Part shown: in pieces, positions 25,937 to 37,884 of the stretch
Layout: each line of letters opens with the position of its first letter
How positions within the stretch are numbered: the first letter of the stretch is position 1
Assembly: GCA_025642075.2 (NCBI GenBank)
Contig: JAODUO010001620.1
Location: forward strand, 27,501-91,500
Direction: 5' to 3'
Length of the DNA: 64,000 nucleotides
DNA from: Ridgeia piscesae
Lineage: Eukaryota > Annelida > Polychaeta > Sabellida > Siboglinidae
The notes under the pieces: generated by a model
Seen by the model: the letters and a program-made list of their open reading frames with translations, nothing else
Database searches by the model: none
What the model was told of the DNA's origin: nothing
Translations under genes and position numbers: made by a program

Positions 25937-26155
25937 CGCTAAGTTGTATAAACAATCGATTTAAACAACTTCTAACCTCGACAATAGCGTATCGGCGTCT
26001 GCCAGATCCAAAATCCACAGGAGCATGGCTAATTACGTCTGAGAAAATCAATTTTTATTCTTTTGTTTCAGAAATTCAGTCGCAGATCATTGATAGGGCT
26101 CGTTGTAAATTGCGCTAAAATGCATATTTTATCAGTATTTATTTTTCCCTTTGGG

Positions 26156-26156
<1 letters not shown>

Positions 26157-26228
<72 letters not shown>
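26157..26228. repeat. (TA)n microsatellite
   Basis: Pure TA run. Confidence 0.95.
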
Positions 26229-26231
<3 letters not shown>

Positions 26232-26408
26232 TAAATGTTATAAATTCGCTTGATGTATAGCAATTTCCTTTTGGGAAATATTGGTTGGCTCTGAAAAGAA
26301 CCGTTTTTATTTTTTGTTTTTAATTTTTTCGCGGCTGAGTATCACCGTGGTCGGGTTATTTTTTTTGGATTTTCTTTTTTCTTCTTGCGGTCGAGTTCAT
26401 GTGACAGC

Positions 26409-27220
26409 TTATACTCGATAAACTCTTCGGATACCCTTGATGATATTTTCGAAGGGATCCTCTCCGAATTTCAGCCGCCACATGAACTCAACGAGGTAGG
26501 TGTCGACCATGCCTCTGGCTGTTCCGCACTCCCTCTTGTTGCGACGTTTAGCCCTCATCCACATATTTTCTACCGTGTTGGTGTGGGCTCCAGTCACCGG
26601 GTTCACGAAGTTGACTTGGTGATTAACAGTCAGGTGTCGATAGCCGATGTTTCCGATGGTGTTATATGCAGCCCAAAGGTCTGATACAACAGTCGTTCCA
26701 GGCCGGATGAACTGCTGTATGATGGGCAGGAGAGTGGCAGCGTTCCTCTGTGGAACAGCAACCAGGAACCCTTCGTTGGTGGTGGTATCGATGCCACCGA
26801 ACACCCACTGCTGCGGCACTGGTCGTCGTCCGACGTTGTGTTTTCTGCGGACGAACACACCCCGTCGATCTGGACCTCCACGCCGACTCCGCCAATACGG
26901 ACAGGGTTCCGTAGAAAGTGCTCGGCGCAGATGTCACGAAGAAAGTTCCGCCAATCGACGAAAGTGTGCTCGGCCATAGCAAGCTCCCGGCTGGCCTTTC
27001 GAAAGGAAAACTCCTCAAAGGCCCAGTAGCGAATAACATCAAGCACGGATCGAATGTTTAGGTGGCTACCTTCGAAAAAAGATCCCGATCGGATTGACAA
27101 TGTTTTGTTGCACGGCCTGCCACACCGCCAACGAAACTCATCACTCTTGCCGGGCGCGATCGACGCGCGATCGACGCGCGATCGACGCGCGATCGACGTC
27201 GCGATCAACACATCTTGCAA
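26409..27220 (-). pseudogene. Merlin / IS1595-type (ISXO2-like) DDE transposase, frameshifted
   Basis: The minus-strand product starts at 27220. Its first part contains FRWRCGRPC, SIRSGSFFEGS, a helical segment and TFVDWRNFLRDIC, the usual N-terminal arrangement of IS1016/IS1595/Merlin transposases. The first catalytic Asp is in VEVQIDG (codon at 26864-26866). The downstream part, in another frame (26409-26858), has VVSDLWAAYN (second Asp), H-x-x-VNH, and HTNTVENMW (Glu), completing a DDE triad. The change of frame falls at a GTGTGT stretch near 26852-26860, so the copy cannot make one continuous protein unless this is an assembly error. The length (about 265 residues in sum) is typical. Cut-and-paste transposition is known for the family; activity here is doubtful. 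No short TIRs specific to it were found. Confidence 0.85.
27155..27198. repeat. 11-bp minisatellite, four units
   Basis: GCGCGATCGAC is repeated four times at the 5' end of the transposase frame, so it codes an R/S/A/I/D-rich repeat just after the start Met. The unit contains the palindrome CGATCG. Confidence 0.85.
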
Positions 27221-27839
27221 TCAGCATGTTAAAAAGGATGATTGGACATAAAACAAGGCTATGCATATATTAATGCACAATCTCACATGTGATTAAAAAA
27301 TTAATATAACAATACAAGCATAATTAAACTATGTACATTTATTGACATATAGGAACTTTTACAATATAGTACAACAAACAAACAATGAAAATAGAAGTCA
27401 TACAATTACAATCACTTACAGCTGAGATATAATTTAAAATAGTCAGTTGTTGTATCATTAAATAATGGCAGATTTTGCAGGATTGCACTGTGTTGTGTTC
27501 TATGAAAATATCAATTGCCACAGAGAAATGGAAGTCCTTAGCTGGAATCTTGAAGTAGCTGAAGCTGATGTGTTGGCCGAGATAACTGGTGGTGAAGTCA
27601 GGGTGTGGTGTTTGCTTCTGATTTAGTTCCTGCCTCTGCATCCACAGCAATGATGGAGAAACAGCAGATCTCTGTTGAAAATAAGATATTTTACCAGCTT
27701 ATCTGCATACAGGTTATACGTTTTGCATTAAGGTGATTCACTTACCATTTGATGTTATATCAAGTCCAAACAATGACATATTGCTTGCATTCAGTTTTGA
27801 ACAGTGTCCATCCTGGAAACAGGGATTATGTTCTTAATA

Positions 27840-27840
<1 letters not shown>

Positions 27841-27926
<86 letters not shown>
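27841..27926. repeat. (TA)n microsatellite
   Basis: Pure TA run. Confidence 0.95.
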
Positions 27927-27929
<3 letters not shown>

Positions 27930-28277
27930 TATGTTCTATAGGACCTCCTGTGCACTACATTGTAAAAGTTCAAACACATTGTTTAAAAAACTTATAAAAG
28001 TACAAAACATTCATTATTAAAAACAATCAACATTTACTTACAATAAATGCATTTGTGAAGAATAATGCAGCAGTTATGGATTTATTTGTACAATAACGTG
28101 TATGTTTTAACCAATTACATTGTGTTGTTATTTGTAATAAATTATTGATAATAATTATATCTTTATATAAATTCTTGGCTGCCCAATGAGGCATTAGTGA
28201 CATTACTTAATACACTGAATGAACCCCTGTTACCCATCGTTGTTCTATCCTTTCCTTGTGTACTGTCTGGCCTATAT

Positions 28278-28586
28278 TTAGTACAACTGAATTGCCCAGA
28301 AAGTTGACCTTCCAGTACCAGGGAAACGCAGAAGACCTAACTGGAACATTGTTCTAATGTGCCTGTCAATAAAGTCAGTTAAATCCTTCCACCCAATAAT
28401 AACACTGTCAACAGGTGGCATCGAAGGTGGTCTGCCAAGCCAAATGGGAGTCTGTTTTTTACCAGAGTCTGAAAACCAAGGCGTCGCAATGATGACTTTG
28501 TCTTTGAAGTAGTTACATTTGTTGCAATTGATTGGAAGCCACAGAGCGATGTTTTCCCACGTACTTGGGACGACAATTGCCCCATT
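28278..28586 (-). CDS. Unrecognised conserved-looking exon with a CxxC motif
   Basis: A minus-strand frame open for 102 codons without an internal ATG start, ending at TAA (28278-28280). It reads STWENIALWLPINCNKCNYF, then VIIATPWFSDSG, WLGRPPSMPPVDSVIIGWKD, and LRFPGTGRSTFWAIQLY. The codon usage, aromatic spacing and C-x2-C pair look like real protein rather than chance. The upstream minus frame at 28513-28713 (QTCKQRQSGKNLGPMMPN...) may be an earlier part shifted in frame. I do not recognise the family. It could belong to the 24.76-31.66 kb element. Confidence 0.45.
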   Translation of the reverse strand, partial: NGAIVVPSTWENIALWLPINCNKCNYFKDKVIIATPWFSDSGKKQTPIWLGRPPSMPPVDSVIIGWKDLTDFIDRHIRTMFQLGLLRFPGTGRSTFWAIQLY

Positions 28587-28909
28587 TTAACTGCCGCGAA
28601 CTGAAATTATTAGGCATCATTGGACCTAGATTCTTACCCGACTGCCGCTGTTTACAGGTCTGCCACGTGAGGCGATTGCGTAATGCTGCCCTCGTAAAAG
28701 AAATCACCAACAAATTTCAGGGACGGCGCCCAAGAAAACATATTAAATGTTGATTAATGGAACATATTCTATATTCCATTAATACTATCATTCTTCACAA
28801 ACTAGGTTCTTCACAAAACTAGGATGCTTAAATGACTGAGTGATTCGTACATGTCGATGTCTCGTACAGCGATTGCTAAGCTGATTGTTTTTAATTTAGT
28901 TTTCAAATT

Positions 28910-29540
28910 TCTGATTAAATGCAAAATAACCATCAGTTTCATCAGAACATATTAGTATCTTATCCATTTTGGCTTTTTAATGTGCGGATGGCATTACATT
29001 GAGTCGGTATGAATGGATTTTCTAAATGATCTATAAATATGAACCACCAAACTTCGAACTTTGACCTTCTACACGTGTAGCCATTGTAGGGATTGCGTTG
29101 ACGTGTTGAATTCTGAATAAACTGACCCAATAAACCAAAATAATAATAAATTTCACCAGACACTATTATTTTGTTATCAATTTTGGTTTTCTTAAAGGCG
29201 GATGGCATCCAAATAAAACTGATATAAGTGGATTTTAACTGAAACTACGCATGTCAACATTAACAAATTATTTCTCAATTTTATCTTAAGACCACGACGA
29301 TCCCTACCCACATATTTATTTCTGATTAAACTGAATCAATAAACCTAAATAATAATCACTTTCATCAGACATTATTATTTTGTTATACATTTTGGTTTTC
29401 TTAAAGGTGGATGGCATCCTAGTAAAACTGCTATAGATGGATTTTAATTAAAAAACGCACGTCAACATCAACAAAATATTTCCCAATTTATCTTACCACC
29501 ACGACGATCCCGACCCACATATTTATTTCAAATACAAGCT
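28910..29540. repeat. Tandem repeat, about 240-bp unit, 2.5 copies
   Basis: The block containing TTTTGGTTTTCTTAAAGG, GGATGGCATCC, CACGACGATCC and CCCACATATTTATTTC is present at about 29104-29340 and 29341-29535, with a more diverged copy from about 28910. No open frame is preserved across the copies. Confidence 0.8.
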
Positions 29541-30319
29541 ATGCTGTAAATCGCAACCCACACAAATAAATGAATGCTATAAACATACCTTTTCTTGCGT
29601 GAACGCTGACACAGAAGAAGTCGTTGGTATTCCATATAGTTATGTCAGTAGACATCTAGACGAACTGTTGTCGATCTGTGTTTCCGTTCTATGTATGTCC
29701 ACGTGGTAATACTAGTCTTTGTTACCGGTGATTAAAAAGTTCATAGTGCGACGCAACTTGTTTGATAAACTCATACAAAATGACTGGCGTATTGACGAAT
29801 GCATCTCTTAAATAAAATCACGTGATACACGTAAATTTATCGTGATGGTAATTATCAAATCAGCGACGTTTGTTAGACCCATATGACGAGATTTAGGTAG
29901 CGCCTATATGAAAGAGCGTCTAGCCTCCCTCGCAGGGCAAGTGGCTTCATATTGTCGCGTCGCCTTTCACTGCCAGTCAACCCCAACCGTGGCTTCTTGG
30001 TGGTGACATCAAGTGTGATAACTTCGTTATAAAATATGTACGCCTTGTCTCTGTAATTTATGTCTCAATGAATTACAAGTGCATCTAAATTAACATTTTG
30101 CTAAAATCTTGTATGCATAATTCAAATAATACAATCAGTTACCAAGACTAGCTTGCCAAAACCAGACAAACACTCTCTGTGATACACAGAGAATGTCATT
30201 GACGCAAGTAATAAACTGTAGTGATTGATACATTGTCTGTAACTGACTTTTTGGCAGTTTCAATTACATTGTAAAATGGCATGGACACGCAAGCTCGCAC
30301 ACAAAAAAACGACATGAAC

Positions 30320-30430
30320 GGTTATGGACGGCCCGTCTGGCTGACCCGTCCTTGACAAATAACTGCCCGTCCAAAAACGCAAATTTTGCCCATCCAAATG
30401 ACGGGTGGACGGGTCTCTGGGTGAGGTTAT
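30320..30430 (+). repeat. GGACGGGT-family dispersed repeat, copy 3
   Basis: Contains CCAAATGACGGGTGGACGGG followed by TCTCTGGG, as at 11840-11950. Confidence 0.6.
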
Positions 30431-30659
30431 GCTAGTAAATGATGCTTACTGCTGCCTGGGGTGTGGGTGAGGCGGTCAGAAGGTAGCTGCCCTTCATCAG
30501 GGTTAAAATTGATTGACATGGTTGCCAAGGTGGACAAACCGGTCAACTAGGCTAGGAAAAAGAATCAATGACTTAGGGTTGTGTTACTAGAAGTAGACAC
30601 GTCTTAGACATAATCGACTGTGAAGTCCTACGATGTCAATAAACAATGCGTAATATACG

Positions 30660-30670
30660 TAAATATATAC

Positions 30671-30726
<56 letters not shown>

Positions 30727-30843
30727 GTATATATATATATATATATAATGTATATATAATAATTATATAATTATTATATAAACATATGACATATATATAT
30801 ATATACATTAATATATATATATATATCAAAAATATTATATATA

Positions 30844-30902
<59 letters not shown>

Positions 30903-31230
30903 TAGTATATTATATATACATATATATATATATACTTATTATGTATATTATATATACATAGTATATACATTTAATATTAAATATATTAATATTAAATATA
31001 TTTTTAAAAATATTAAATTATATATATATATATATATATATATTTTATATATATATATATATATATTTATATTATCAAATTTTTTATAATATGTATACTA
31101 TTATATATTAAATTATTATTTCATATATTTAAAAACACAATAATTATATACTTATATAATTATATATTTATATATATATACTTATATAATTATATATATA
31201 TATATATATAATTATTGTATAAATGTATAT
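30660..31230. repeat. 570-bp nearly pure A/T tract
   Basis: Multiple TA runs separated by short AT-only words such as TATATATTAAT and TTATATAATTATATAA, with hardly any G or C. It has strong potential for cruciforms and breakage. Confidence 0.9.
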
Positions 31231-31358
31231 TATAATTCTTACATACTAAACCACTAATAATCTAAAAGTGTTCATGGCTAATGATTACCAATATTTGTAC
31301 TCGCAATAAAATAACATCGGTTTGAGCATTTAAAAAACAATTGTTTTTAATAAAGATT

Positions 31359-31660
31359 ATTTCCTGGTAGTATAAAATAATTACAATTTCATAACCATGT
31401 GCTGTTATCTTCCAAAAAATTGTGGTCTGACCCCACGGTTTTACGGCAGCAAGATGGTGGCGCCACCTGGCGGAGTTCACTGTGTCAGTAGTGACTCGTC
31501 GAAGAAAGTGCGTTATTTACTGACACATTTTGATCGATTTCAGGCATTAATTATAATTTTTTGATCACGTGACAAGTGCATTCGCGTAGTACAGGTGTAG
31601 TAGATACTGCATGCGAAGTTTGGTCATCGTAGGTGATCATTCGAGGTGCGGGCCTAAACT
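31359..31660 (-). repeat. Right arm (about 302 bp) of the large inverted repeat
   Basis: Inverted match of 24763-25089, ending GAGGTGCGGGCCTAAACT. Confidence 0.85.
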
Positions 31661-31667
31661 TGCTTTC

Positions 31668-31825
31668 CCACTCTCCCCCAAATCCCGCTATCATTCCGCC
31701 GATCAAACTGCAGTGACACCTATTGTCACTGCTAATTAACGCTAAACATTAATCACCAGGTGGAGTCACCGAACCAAATAAATACACAAAATACATACAA
31801 TATGATAGCGTCATGGCGGTCCATG

Positions 31826-31830
<5 letters not shown>
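31668..31830 (-). repeat. Dispersed repeat shared with 43690-43870
   Basis: TCTCCCCCAAATCCCGCTAT ... GATCAAACTGCAGTGAC ... CACCAGGTGGAGTCACCG recurs inverted at 43690-43870. The two copies lie 12 kb apart in opposite orientation and flank the signal-peptide and EGF exons. Confidence 0.75.

Positions 31831-31832
<2 letters not shown>

Positions 31833-31898
<66 letters not shown>
31833..31898. repeat. (TA)n microsatellite
   Basis: Pure TA run. Confidence 0.95.
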
Positions 31899-31900
<2 letters not shown>

Positions 31901-32533
31901 CACGTATCTACATATAGTTTGCATGACAACGGTCTGGGGGCATGAAAAAACAGAACCCATTATTGAGTCGTACTACTAGGGAAAAATTGTAAGAAATGTG
32001 TGTAAACCCAAAAAAATTCCTTTATGATATGAACACATATTTAGTTGCAGTCTACACATCTGCGATGTAGGCAATGCACATGGTTAAGATAGCTAGACAA
32101 ATAATGTTTTGATAGTACAGCTTTGCAAACCATTGACATAAGCTTATGTTATGTTAATGATAATCACCCAGTTTATCGTCAACACCAATAAGTAAAATAA
32201 ATAAACAAACTCACATAACAAAAAGCTGAACCTCCTGGCATGTCATTTTGATTAACAAATGTGTTTTTGTAAGCCTAATAGTGGAATAGACCTACATACA
32301 TGTATTTGCATACCCACAGACCCATTTAGCCCGATAGCAGTCTTCACATTTCGTAAATGTTACATTTCATGTACAACGTTCGGTACTTCAACGCTGTTAC
32401 TCAATAATAACTAGAACCAAAGCTAAACTAATTAAAACAAATAAATGCAATAAATGCCATAAATACTAGTTGCGTTCGCATGGCATCACCCTTTAAACAT
32501 TATTTGTACACTTTTGTTGTAGGACTCGGGAAG

Positions 32534-32627
32534 ATGGAGCCCGGCGGTGGATGGCGTCTCAGTCTTCTGACTGCGATGTTGGTCTCCATGATTACAGCAG
32601 CGACACAAGAGACTACAGCAGCGCCAG
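32534..32627 (+). CDS. Signal-peptide exon of a secreted Cys-rich repeat protein
   Basis: ATG at 32534 opens a 31-codon exon: MEPGGGWRLSLLTAMLVSMI followed by TAATQETTAAP. A charged/small N-region, a hydrophobic core at residues 9-20 and small residues (T-A-A) after it make a typical secretion signal with cleavage likely near residue 22. The exon ends CGCCAG|GTAGAA with one base of the next codon left over (phase 1), exactly what the EGF exon at 39971 and the array exons need. A possible acceptor TTTTGTTGTAG ends at 32522, so an upstream 5' UTR exon may exist. Linking it to the later exons rests on strand, phase and domain logic, not on transcript evidence. Confidence 0.65.
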
Positions 32628-32743
32628 GTAGAATATGAAACACAGCAATCTCTAAATGTTTGAATATCACCTCCATCACAGAGAAACTTCAAATAGTGTG
32701 GACAAATGCTTGTACTATATTATATGGAACATCACTAAGATAA

Positions 32744-32747
<4 letters not shown>

Positions 32748-32801
<54 letters not shown>

Positions 32802-32880
32802 CGGGGTGTGTGGGGGGTGTGTGTGCGTGCGTGCGTGCTTGCGTGCGTGCGAGTGAGTGAGTGAGTGAATGAGTCAGTGA
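32748..32880. repeat. (GT)n with GTGC/GAGT tail
   Basis: Dinucleotide GT run to about 32797, then GTGCGTGC and GAGTGAGT tetranucleotides. It lies in the first intron of the Cys-rich gene. Confidence 0.9.
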
Positions 32881-33469
32881 GTCAGTGAGTACCCGCAGTG
32901 TGAATGTGTGGGTACATGCCCATAAGCATGTATATATGATTGAACATGTCAAAGTATCCAAACAGACGTATGGATTTGGATCACTTGAAATCACTATTGT
33001 GGTATTATTTGCCGACTATAACCAATGCGCACTAGTATTGCCAGTCATATACAGTGTTGACAATCCTTGTCATATATCTTATCTTTTTAATCACACATGC
33101 TGAGTGGTGTCTGCTTGTATTGTTCACATTGAATGTGCCGAAAAAAAGGGCGTGAATGAACCTGTCGGGTCCTGCATCTAGAGATACCTTTTGAGCAATT
33201 GGGACAATGTAATTTGGTGCAAAATGACGCTTGTTTACAGGCATTTCCCGCCTCCTAACAAACTATCTGTTCAAGGAACATCGATGCTGAAATCATGTTG
33301 TGCCCCCAAAAAGGCCCGTTTACTGCGTTCTGATTCTTGATAGAAACCCTAGTTAGATTCCCGTAGAATGAATGCTAATTTATTCAAACAACTCCGCCCA
33401 ATAAGTAAATGCAAAACAAAACTTGCCTTACGTTTGGGTGTCTGAAGTTCAGCGGAAAACGAAGGCGCC

Positions 33470-34260
33470 TCATCACGGTGATTAATTCTTCATTTTGTCA
33501 TCTGTACTTTATATCATCGAGTGACCAGGAGATCTAACACTGTAGGTGTCTGTAGGACTCCTTCAATCTGTTTGCCGGCGAAGTCACACACAACGTTCAG
33601 TTGTTTAGCTTGTAGTTCATGCCAAAAGTTCTTATAATTTTTGTTGTTGTAATTTCGTCTTTTCGGTTTAATCCAATGCTGCGTTCGGAGCTCCTTTCCT
33701 TGTGTCTATATTGAATGCCATTTCTTGATCCCTGTGTGACTCAGTTTCTGCTCCCCCTACAATAATGCTACGACCCGCAGGCATGTCATCTTCCATATAC
33801 GTTATTGGCTTAAGACCACATTTGCGTTTTCCATAGGCGGGCATTATAACTTTTCCTTCATTTCATATTGAATTTAAATAGACCTGTTATCGAAAATGTA
33901 TTTCACAGCATATTTATTCTCCACTGGTGGACGTGCCGTGGAACATTCGTGAAATTCTAATGCCTCAGAGTCCCACAAACCACGTTTAAACCTGACACCC
34001 CTTCATTTCTGCTAGAGTCAAACAGTGGCCGATCGTTTTGACATCACTAATCTAAATGCCATATGTCGCAGACAAACAACGACTGTAGTATGCCATTATT
34101 TTACAGCTCTGATGTCACGCTGCACAAAAACATCATTTCTATTCACTCCGCACTATATATCCTCACAGAATTTCTGAAAACCGGCATAATGCTATTTCTT
34201 TAGGGTACCATTTGGGTAATAGCGGACGAGCACGTTATTGTGGTCTTACATCTGTTGTTG
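33470..34260 (-). repeat. Dispersed repeat, copy 2 (inverted to copy 1)
   Basis: Shares blocks with 2920-3400 in inverted orientation (for example the Tn-TTCCATAGGCGGGCATTATAA stretch at 33830) and a short block with 2001-2060 in direct orientation. Confidence 0.5.
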
Positions 34261-35989
34261 ACTAGCTAGAAGGGGTGAACAGTTGCTGGCAGTTAGTTTT
34301 TTGTCAATGCGATTTTGTCCTATCGATTATTTTACAGAGTTGAATACTTTCTATTTGAAAACTCATTGTATCTCTCTCTTCTCTCCCTCTTTCCCCCTCT
34401 CTTTTTCATTCTTACATACGTGTTAAATGCAGTGGGTAGAAACCAATGAAAATACGCCAAGAACGTTAGAACACGAGATTTATTTAATTAAGTCCCACCA
34501 ATTTGTACCTGCTTCGAATATTCCGGATGTGAGTATAATATTAAAGGGAGGGTGCCAGCTGCTCTGTTCAAGCAGTAATTTGTAACGAAAAGAACGTGGG
34601 AAAGTTAAACATCAAGGAGTATTGCTGTTAACTGTGGTCGCCTTAGCATTATTGCTATTATTAAGTTTGTTTTCAAACTGGATGTTTTCTTTACCATTTG
34701 AACGTGTTGCAGATGGAATCTTTCAAGTTGCAAACATTGTTCCGACTTAATAAAGTAACTAAACACAAACTGGCAGGCAGAAAACCTTCAACATCCAAGT
34801 TACAGTCATAAGGCCGCAATATTAAATGAAAAATTAAAAACGTATATGAGTTGGCACCCTCCCTTTAAATGGTCGAGGGCGCCCACTACCTTCGCAGACA
34901 CAAATAACATTTGACAGGTTACATAAAATAATAGCTGTGCTACAGTCGGTGAATTACCACAAGACAAATGAAATGAGCCTTACACCACGCTGTTCGCTGA
35001 TACCAGTGAGTGTTGGCTTATATAATTTTCCGTCTGGCTCAGATCTACTAATAGTTATCACCCAACCTTTACAAATCGCTTTATATTTGGGGAAACTTAT
35101 GCCTGTCGTTATTGCTCCACCCGTGAGCAGAACAACAAGTGTTAGGCATATATAAATCTGCTACAAGTGGCAGTAAAAGCCTTACTAGACTTGATAGCGC
35201 GTGGCCGTGTTATTTTGACGCCGCTGACCCGCTAGCAATCGGCTGCCTTTTCAGTATTAAATGACTCACCTTCAGCTGCCTGCCTATTGTTTAACTCTAG
35301 GTTACTATTAGTTGTGTCTAATAATTGTTATGGTATTACAAAGTATAAATACTTAATAACATCATGTCTAAAATAAAATAACAAATCGCTAATAAAATAA
35401 TTATTAATATTATTGTAACGTGGAGACACATGCGGCAGCGGTCTGTTAATGTTATGCTCTGCTATAGCTTACGCATACGTCAGATTAACACACTGTGTCA
35501 GTAATACAATTATATTTCTTTATATTATTGTATTTAGCTTGTATTTAAATACTAATGAATTCTCATAAATAGAGTAACATTTGAACGTATCATTTAATTA
35601 CTGATAGAAAGTATAGGAAGTATGGGTCTAACAGTATATTGTGGAGACAGCTGTTGCATCTTGTACCTATTATATCTATCTATGGCAGTGTTAGAGGTTA
35701 GACAGATGATGTTTTAAATATAAATATCAATCATTTAATAAATTTAATACAAATAAAACGGAATAATTTTGTGCGAAATATGTATACCAGTGTATACAGA
35801 CGCCATGTCTTGCATAGAACTACTCTGCTTGCCAAGGTTTGTTTGAAACCCCATATAGGGTTAAATACATATCTCGATACCCAGTACAGGTTTAACTACA
35901 TATTTTTATTAGCCAATCAATTAAGTTGCATACATTTAAACAATGAAATATAATGAATCATGCCGACTTCGTCATATGTAACTAACAAA
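34261..35989. other. Intronic, nothing recognised
   Basis: Within the presumed 7.3-kb intron between the signal and EGF exons. AT-rich; frames at 34937-35155 and 35771-35953 lack recognisable domains. Confidence 0.4.
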
Positions 35990-36019
35990 AACACACACAC
36001 GCACGCACGCACGCACGCT

Positions 36020-36091
<72 letters not shown>

Positions 36092-36117
36092 CGACCACGC
36101 ACTCACGCACGCACGCA

Positions 36118-36184
<67 letters not shown>
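35990..36184. repeat. Compound (CACG)n-(CA)n microsatellite
   Basis: GCAC/CACG tetranucleotide repeats to about 36120 with a few interruptions, then a pure CA run. Alternating purine-pyrimidine throughout. Confidence 0.97.
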
Positions 36185-36186
<2 letters not shown>

Positions 36187-36389
36187 CGGTAAAAAGGTAG
36201 GGAGAATGGGCTTTGCGGCACTAACGACGTCAGACAAAGCGGTTGATAGAGACCGAAATAGCGAAACTGCTTGGATTTATTGCCCATTCACATAACTTTC
36301 GAAATGTTCCCATTTTTTCCGATAAAGATTTTGTTTACGGCAAATTCTGCCGATTCCGGTGACATACGCCCTCTGGCGAACAGAACCCA

Positions 36390-36394
<5 letters not shown>

Positions 36395-36463
<69 letters not shown>
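36395..36463. repeat. (TA)n microsatellite
   Basis: Pure TA run. Confidence 0.95.
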
Positions 36464-36466
<3 letters not shown>

Positions 36467-36707
36467 GTGTATATGATGAGCGAAGGGCCACCTCGCTGTT
36501 TTCTAAGCCACCTCGCTCAAAATATGTCAAAATTGGCACCCCGTAGCTATTTCTTACAATAAACATGTTTACATGCTGCTACCTTGTAACTATGCATTTG
36601 TTTCCTCTTTATTTCAGGATTGTTAAAACACCTTCAGAATGCACTATTTTAAAATCGTCTTAAAAACTGTCCATCCTCCATCTCACATATAATTTTATCA
36701 GGAAACA

Positions 36708-36710
<3 letters not shown>

Positions 36711-36782
<72 letters not shown>

Positions 36783-37069
36783 TAAAATGAATGATTTCGT
36801 GATCATTCTGACTTCTTCTGCTTGTAATTACCCTTCGTAAAATAAAACTATAAACATAATTTAGGGACAGCCTGATTATAACGACTAAAAACAAAGTCCT
36901 ATCTTTTAACATGGAGAAAATGGACTTCCTGCCTCAAGTTCCCCCAAACTCGTTTACGAGCGCGAGATTTACCAGCTAAAGGCACTAAAGCTATCATCCC
37001 CAAACCAACTCAAACAAGTGCCATATAAATTACTAACATTACATAACCTTTAATCATTATAACAAATAA

Positions 37070-37133
<64 letters not shown>

Positions 37134-37246
37134 CTAACATTACATAACCTTTAATCATTATAAAAAATAAAGAGACTTTATTTTACGAAGGGTAATTACA
37201 AGCAGAAGAAGTCAGAATGATCACGAAATCATTCATTTTAATCGAT
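36711..37246. repeat. Inverted repeat with TA cores and an internal direct repeat
   Basis: ATCGATTAAAATGAATGATT ... GGGTAATTACAAGCAG-type arms at about 36778-36845 and 37170-37246 are inverted copies. Between them TTACTAACATTACATAACCT ... AGAGACTTTAT is directly repeated at 37031-37081 and 37131-37181, separated by a TA run (37077-37128). A further TA run is at 36711-36777. Confidence 0.8.
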
Positions 37247-37364
37247 TGGAATGGTGGTGCCATGAAGATCTTTATGCAGGATACAATCTTTGCCACATGG
37301 GTGTTAACTGATACACAGACAGGCCAGTTGAAATGTATTTTATGACTGAAAATACAAGTACAAT

Positions 37365-37525
37365 TTAAACACGTGTGACACCCACTTTCAAGGCATAACT
37401 GGCAATATCTAAGATTTTTGAAAATTGTTTTGCTCTACACATCCAGTGATATTACTACCCATCCACAACTGATTTTACCCGTCCAAATGATGGGTAGGCG
37501 GGTCTCTGCTTAAACCTATGGTGCC
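37365..37525 (+). repeat. GGACGGGT-family dispersed repeat, copy 4
   Basis: Contains GTGTGACACCCACTTTCAAG, GGCATAACTGGCAATATCTA and CGGGTCTCTGCTTAAACCTA. It is the longest match to the copy at 7640-7830 (inverted). Confidence 0.6.
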
Positions 37526-37884
37526 ATGGCATCGGCAACTACTTGTATTTGGTGACCTTGACAAGTAATGAAGAATGCCATCTTTCGCGTAATGTAGCCT
37601 ATTTTAGGGCAAATATATACATAATACTTTTTGTTATGACTATGTGCACTTAGATTACTTGTTAGATATAAGTGCTTATATAACTGTAGTGGAACCACAA
37701 CGTACAACAATGTAACATTCACGTTTTTTTAATCACAAGAAATAATCTGTTGTAGATATTTTTATTATCATTTTAGTACATATTTGTAAATCATATTATG
37801 TAACAAATATGACATTAAAATATAGTTTAATATTATAACGAGTCTTTTATCACCATTAAATCAGTAAAAATATTAATACTATAT

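Larger units (their letters stand above)
24763..31660. mobile_element. 6.9-kb segment bounded by about 300-bp inverted repeats
   Basis: Arms at 24763-25089 and 31359-31660 face each other. The trinucleotide TGC adjoins both outer ends, a possible 3-bp target duplication. Inside are a hypothetical minus-strand exon (25620-25936), a frameshifted Merlin/IS1595-type transposase (26409-27220), a minus-strand coding frame (28278-28586), tandem repeats and a 570-bp A/T tract. Long TIRs plus internal coding remnants fit a large DNA transposon colonised by other repeats, but none of the internal genes has been tied to these TIRs. Confidence 0.5.

Noticed and set aside
27155..27198. CRISPR-like array
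   Set aside because: The 11-bp units are contiguous without spacers, and the window is animal DNA.
35960..36295. His/Thr/Ala and Cys/Val/Arg repeat frames
   Set aside because: Translations of the CACG/CA compound microsatellite.
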